Shown piece after piece: positions 62,313 to 64,000 of a DNA stretch of 64,000 nt. Below the pieces are notes generated by a model that worked only from the letters and a program-made list of their open reading frames with translations, did no database searches and was not told where the DNA came from. The number at the start of each line of letters is the position of its first letter. Position 1 is the stretch's first letter. A program made the translations under genes and the position numbers. The stretch is from Lysobacter_K sp043738095 (GTDB lineage Bacteria; Pseudomonadota; Gammaproteobacteria; Xanthomonadales; Xanthomonadaceae), in contig JAYSZI010000083.1 of NCBI GenBank assembly GCA_043738095.1, positions 3,760 to 67,759 on the forward strand, read 5' to 3'.

Positions 62313-63950
62313 ATGCGAGTCAAGGGGATCACCATCCAGAAGTTTCTGTTGGGCGCCGCGCTGATGTCGGCGCTGGCGTGGAATCTGCTGCAGGCCAGTG
62401 AAATCAAGGGCTTGCAACTGCAGTCGGGTGCCACCGGCACCCGCGCCGATATCGCGCTCGACCACGACGCCGAGTTCAAGCTCATCACGCTGCAGAACCC
62501 GGACCGACTGGTGGTCGACCTGCCGGCCTCGAGTGTGGCGCGTGGCCTGCGTTTGCCGGCGCCGGCCGGCGTGGTCCGCGCGGTGCGCACCGGCGCGCCG
62601 ACTGCGGGCACGGTCCGCATCGTGTTCGACCTCGCGCAACCCGTCGCCGTATTGAAACCGCGTCTTGAGCAGGGCTCCGGCGGGCCGAGGCTGGTGCTCG
62701 AATGGCCCGGCGATGGCGAGCCTGTCGCCCGCCCCGCGGTCGCCGCGGCGCCGTCACGCTCAACACCGGTTGTTGCGCCGACCGTGCCCGCAGCGGTGAG
62801 GGCCACGGTCGCTGCCCCGCAAGTGCCCGCAGCGGTGTCGGCTACGGCCGCGGATCCGGCCGAGGCGTCGTCGGAGGCTACGTCGCGGTTGATCTCAGTG
62901 TTGGCCAACCGCAATCCTGGGGCCCCTGCGGCTGCCAAAGCGGCAGTAACGGTCACCCCGCCGCCCGCGTCGCAGCGGCGGCCCGACTTCATTGCGCCGA
63001 CCACGCCGGCGAGCACCGCCTCGTCGAATCCGACGCCGTCGCGCGTTGCGACCGGCGTGCCGACGCGCATCGCCACCGGCCAGCCGATGGCGGTGCCCAA
63101 TGCCGCAGGCACCCGCAGCGGCGCGGACACCCCCGCCACCGCGGCGCCGCCCGTCAAGACCATCCAGGACGTGATGCGCGGCCGCGGCATGCGCCCGCTG
63201 GTGATCGCGATCGACCCCGGCCACGGTGGCCAGGATCCCGGTGCGATTGGATTGACCGGCAACCGCGAAAAGGACGTCACTCTCGCCATCGCGCGCGAAC
63301 TCGCACGCCAGATCAATGCCACGCCCGGCTTGAAGGCGTTCCTGACCCGCGACGCCGACATGTTCATTGCCTTGAACCAGCGCGGCCGCCTCGCGCGCCG
63401 CGCGAAGGCCGATATGTTCGTGTCGATCCACGCCGACGCCGCCGAGAACCGCAACGCCAAGGGTTCGTCGGTGTACGTGCTGTCGCTGAAAGGCGCGTCC
63501 TCGCAGCGCGCGCGCTGGCTTGCCGACAAGGAAAACGCCTCGGACCTGATTGGCGGCGTGCGCCTGCCCCAGTCCAGCGACACGCTCGCCTCGGTGCTGC
63601 TCGACCTGACCCAGAGCGGTCACATGCGCGCCTCTGAGGATGCCGCCAACCACGTGCTGGCCGGCCTCAAGCGCGTCGGCAACAACCACAAGCCGCAGAT
63701 CGAGCGGGCCAATTTCGCGGTGCTGCGGACCTCGGATATGCCAGCAATGCTGGTAGAAACGGCATTCATCTCCAATCCCGAGGAAGAGCGGCGCTTGACC
63801 GACCCAGCCCACCAACGCGTCCTCGCGCGCGCGGTGCTCGACGGCGTTAACGCCTATTTCACCCGCCAGCCGCCGCCGGGCACGATGTATTCCGCGCGCG
63901 CCGAGGCGATGCCGTTCAGCGGTTGGGCGGCAGGCGCCGGCAGTCGATAG
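62313..63950 (+). CDS. amiC: N-acetylmuramoyl-L-alanine amidase with AMIN domain
   Basis: This 545-residue periplasmic enzyme splits septal peptidoglycan between MurNAc and the peptide. It begins with an N-terminal export signal (QKFLLGAALMSALAWNLLQA). An AMIN domain follows (DIALDHDAEFKLITLQNPDR, about 50-130) that targets the septum. A long Ala/Pro/Thr-rich linker (about 135-280) leads to an Amidase_3 zinc domain (VIAIDPGHGGQDPGAIGLTG near 295, MFVSIHADAAENRNAKGS, MLVETAFISNPEEERRLTD). The symbol could also be amiB; the tsaE-amidase order is the one usually followed by mutL, which would lie just beyond the window. Confidence 0.93.
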   Translation: MRVKGITIQKFLLGAALMSALAWNLLQASEIKGLQLQSGATGTRADIALDHDAEFKLITLQNPDRLVVDLPASSVARGLRLPAPAGVVRAVRTGAPTAGTVRIVFDLAQPVAVLKPRLEQGSGGPRLVLEWPGDGEPVARPAVAAAPSRSTPVVAPTVPAAVRATVAAPQVPAAVSATAADPAEASSEATSRLISVLANRNPGAPAAAKAAVTVTPPPASQRRPDFIAPTTPASTASSNPTPSRVATGVPTRIATGQPMAVPNAAGTRSGADTPATAAPPVKTIQDVMRGRGMRPLVIAIDPGHGGQDPGAIGLTGNREKDVTLAIARELARQINATPGLKAFLTRDADMFIALNQRGRLARRAKADMFVSIHADAAENRNAKGSSVYVLSLKGASSQRARWLADKENASDLIGGVRLPQSSDTLASVLLDLTQSGHMRASEDAANHVLAGLKRVGNNHKPQIERANFAVLRTSDMPAMLVETAFISNPEEERRLTDPAHQRVLARAVLDGVNAYFTRQPPPGTMYSARAEAMPFSGWAAGAGSR

Positions 63951-63961
63951 TCGTTCAGTGG

Positions 63962-63989
63962 CGTCCCACGTTGGGGGCGGTTTTTTTTT
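63962..63989 (+). terminator. Rho-independent terminator after amiC
   Basis: CGTCCC pairs with GGGGCG (six pairs including one G-T) across a six-base loop and is followed by nine T residues. It begins 12 bp past the amidase stop on the same strand, and would separate this gene from whatever follows. Confidence 0.65.
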
Positions 63990-64000
63990 ACCCGCTTCGC

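Noticed and set aside
59932..63583. Two long minus-strand frames of about 767 and 545 residues
   Set aside because: They are antisense to nnr, tsaE and amiC, whose products carry complete family motifs; the minus-strand translations do not.
1..64000. CRISPR arrays, insertion sequences, phage genes
   Set aside because: I looked for evenly spaced direct repeats, transposase or integrase motifs and phage structural genes and found none.

Overview
This is a high-GC chromosomal window from a gammaproteobacterium, most likely of the Lysobacterales/Xanthomonadaceae (Lysobacter- or Luteimonas-like). That is inferred from the housekeeping order (dapA next to a bamC-like lipoprotein gene, folK-panB-panC-panD-pgi, nnr-tsaE-amiC), the GC-rich codon use and several TTG/GTG starts. 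No homology search was run. All family names come from reading the translations.

Positions 1-46240 form one large exopolysaccharide (EPS) locus. Its left edge holds a class I methyltransferase, an acyltransferase-3 membrane protein and a TIGR04325-like methyltransferase on the minus strand. Next comes a plus-strand priming sugar transferase (4270-5664) and a small J-domain membrane protein. The centre (6315-22354) is a five-gene plus-strand operon: two giant hybrid NRPS-PKS proteins (A-PCP-KS-AT-ACP-aminotransferase, then C-A-PCP-C-PCP), two alpha/beta hydrolases that resemble the 'exosortase A system-associated' hydrolases 2 and 1, and a GINT1-like protein. It is followed by two paralogous secreted beta-helix proteins that flank a Wzx-type flippase and a YdcF-type protein. 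The right part is a tightly packed 13-gene minus-strand operon (44920 down to 28257): TviB-type nucleotide-sugar dehydrogenase, CapI-like epimerase, Wza-type export lipoprotein, Wzz-type co-polymerase, CpsD-like ATPase, outer-membrane barrel, four glycosyltransferases, an AsnB-like amidotransferase, a Wzy-like ligase/polymerase and the second beta-helix protein. A divergent galE closes the locus.

Together these genes supply what a Wzx/Wzy EPS pathway needs: priming, sugar-nucleotide supply, glycosyl transfer, flipping, polymerisation, length control and export. Several members look like those of the exosortase A/PEP-CTERM EPS loci, but no exosortase and no PEP-CTERM protein is in the window. 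The unusual component is the embedded NRPS-PKS assembly line. It has no thioesterase and ends in a C-PCP pair with no A domain. The most attractive hypothesis is that it makes a short beta-amino-acid-containing peptide-like acyl group that is attached to the EPS or released by the atypical hydrolases.

Positions 46276-63950 are ordinary core genome: a hydrolase, thiD, phoH-type ATPase, bcp, gcvR-like, dapA, bamC-like, fdxA, tRNA-Glu(CUC), pcnB, folK, panB, panC, panD, pgi, queG, nnr, tsaE and amiC. I saw no phage, insertion sequence or CRISPR array.
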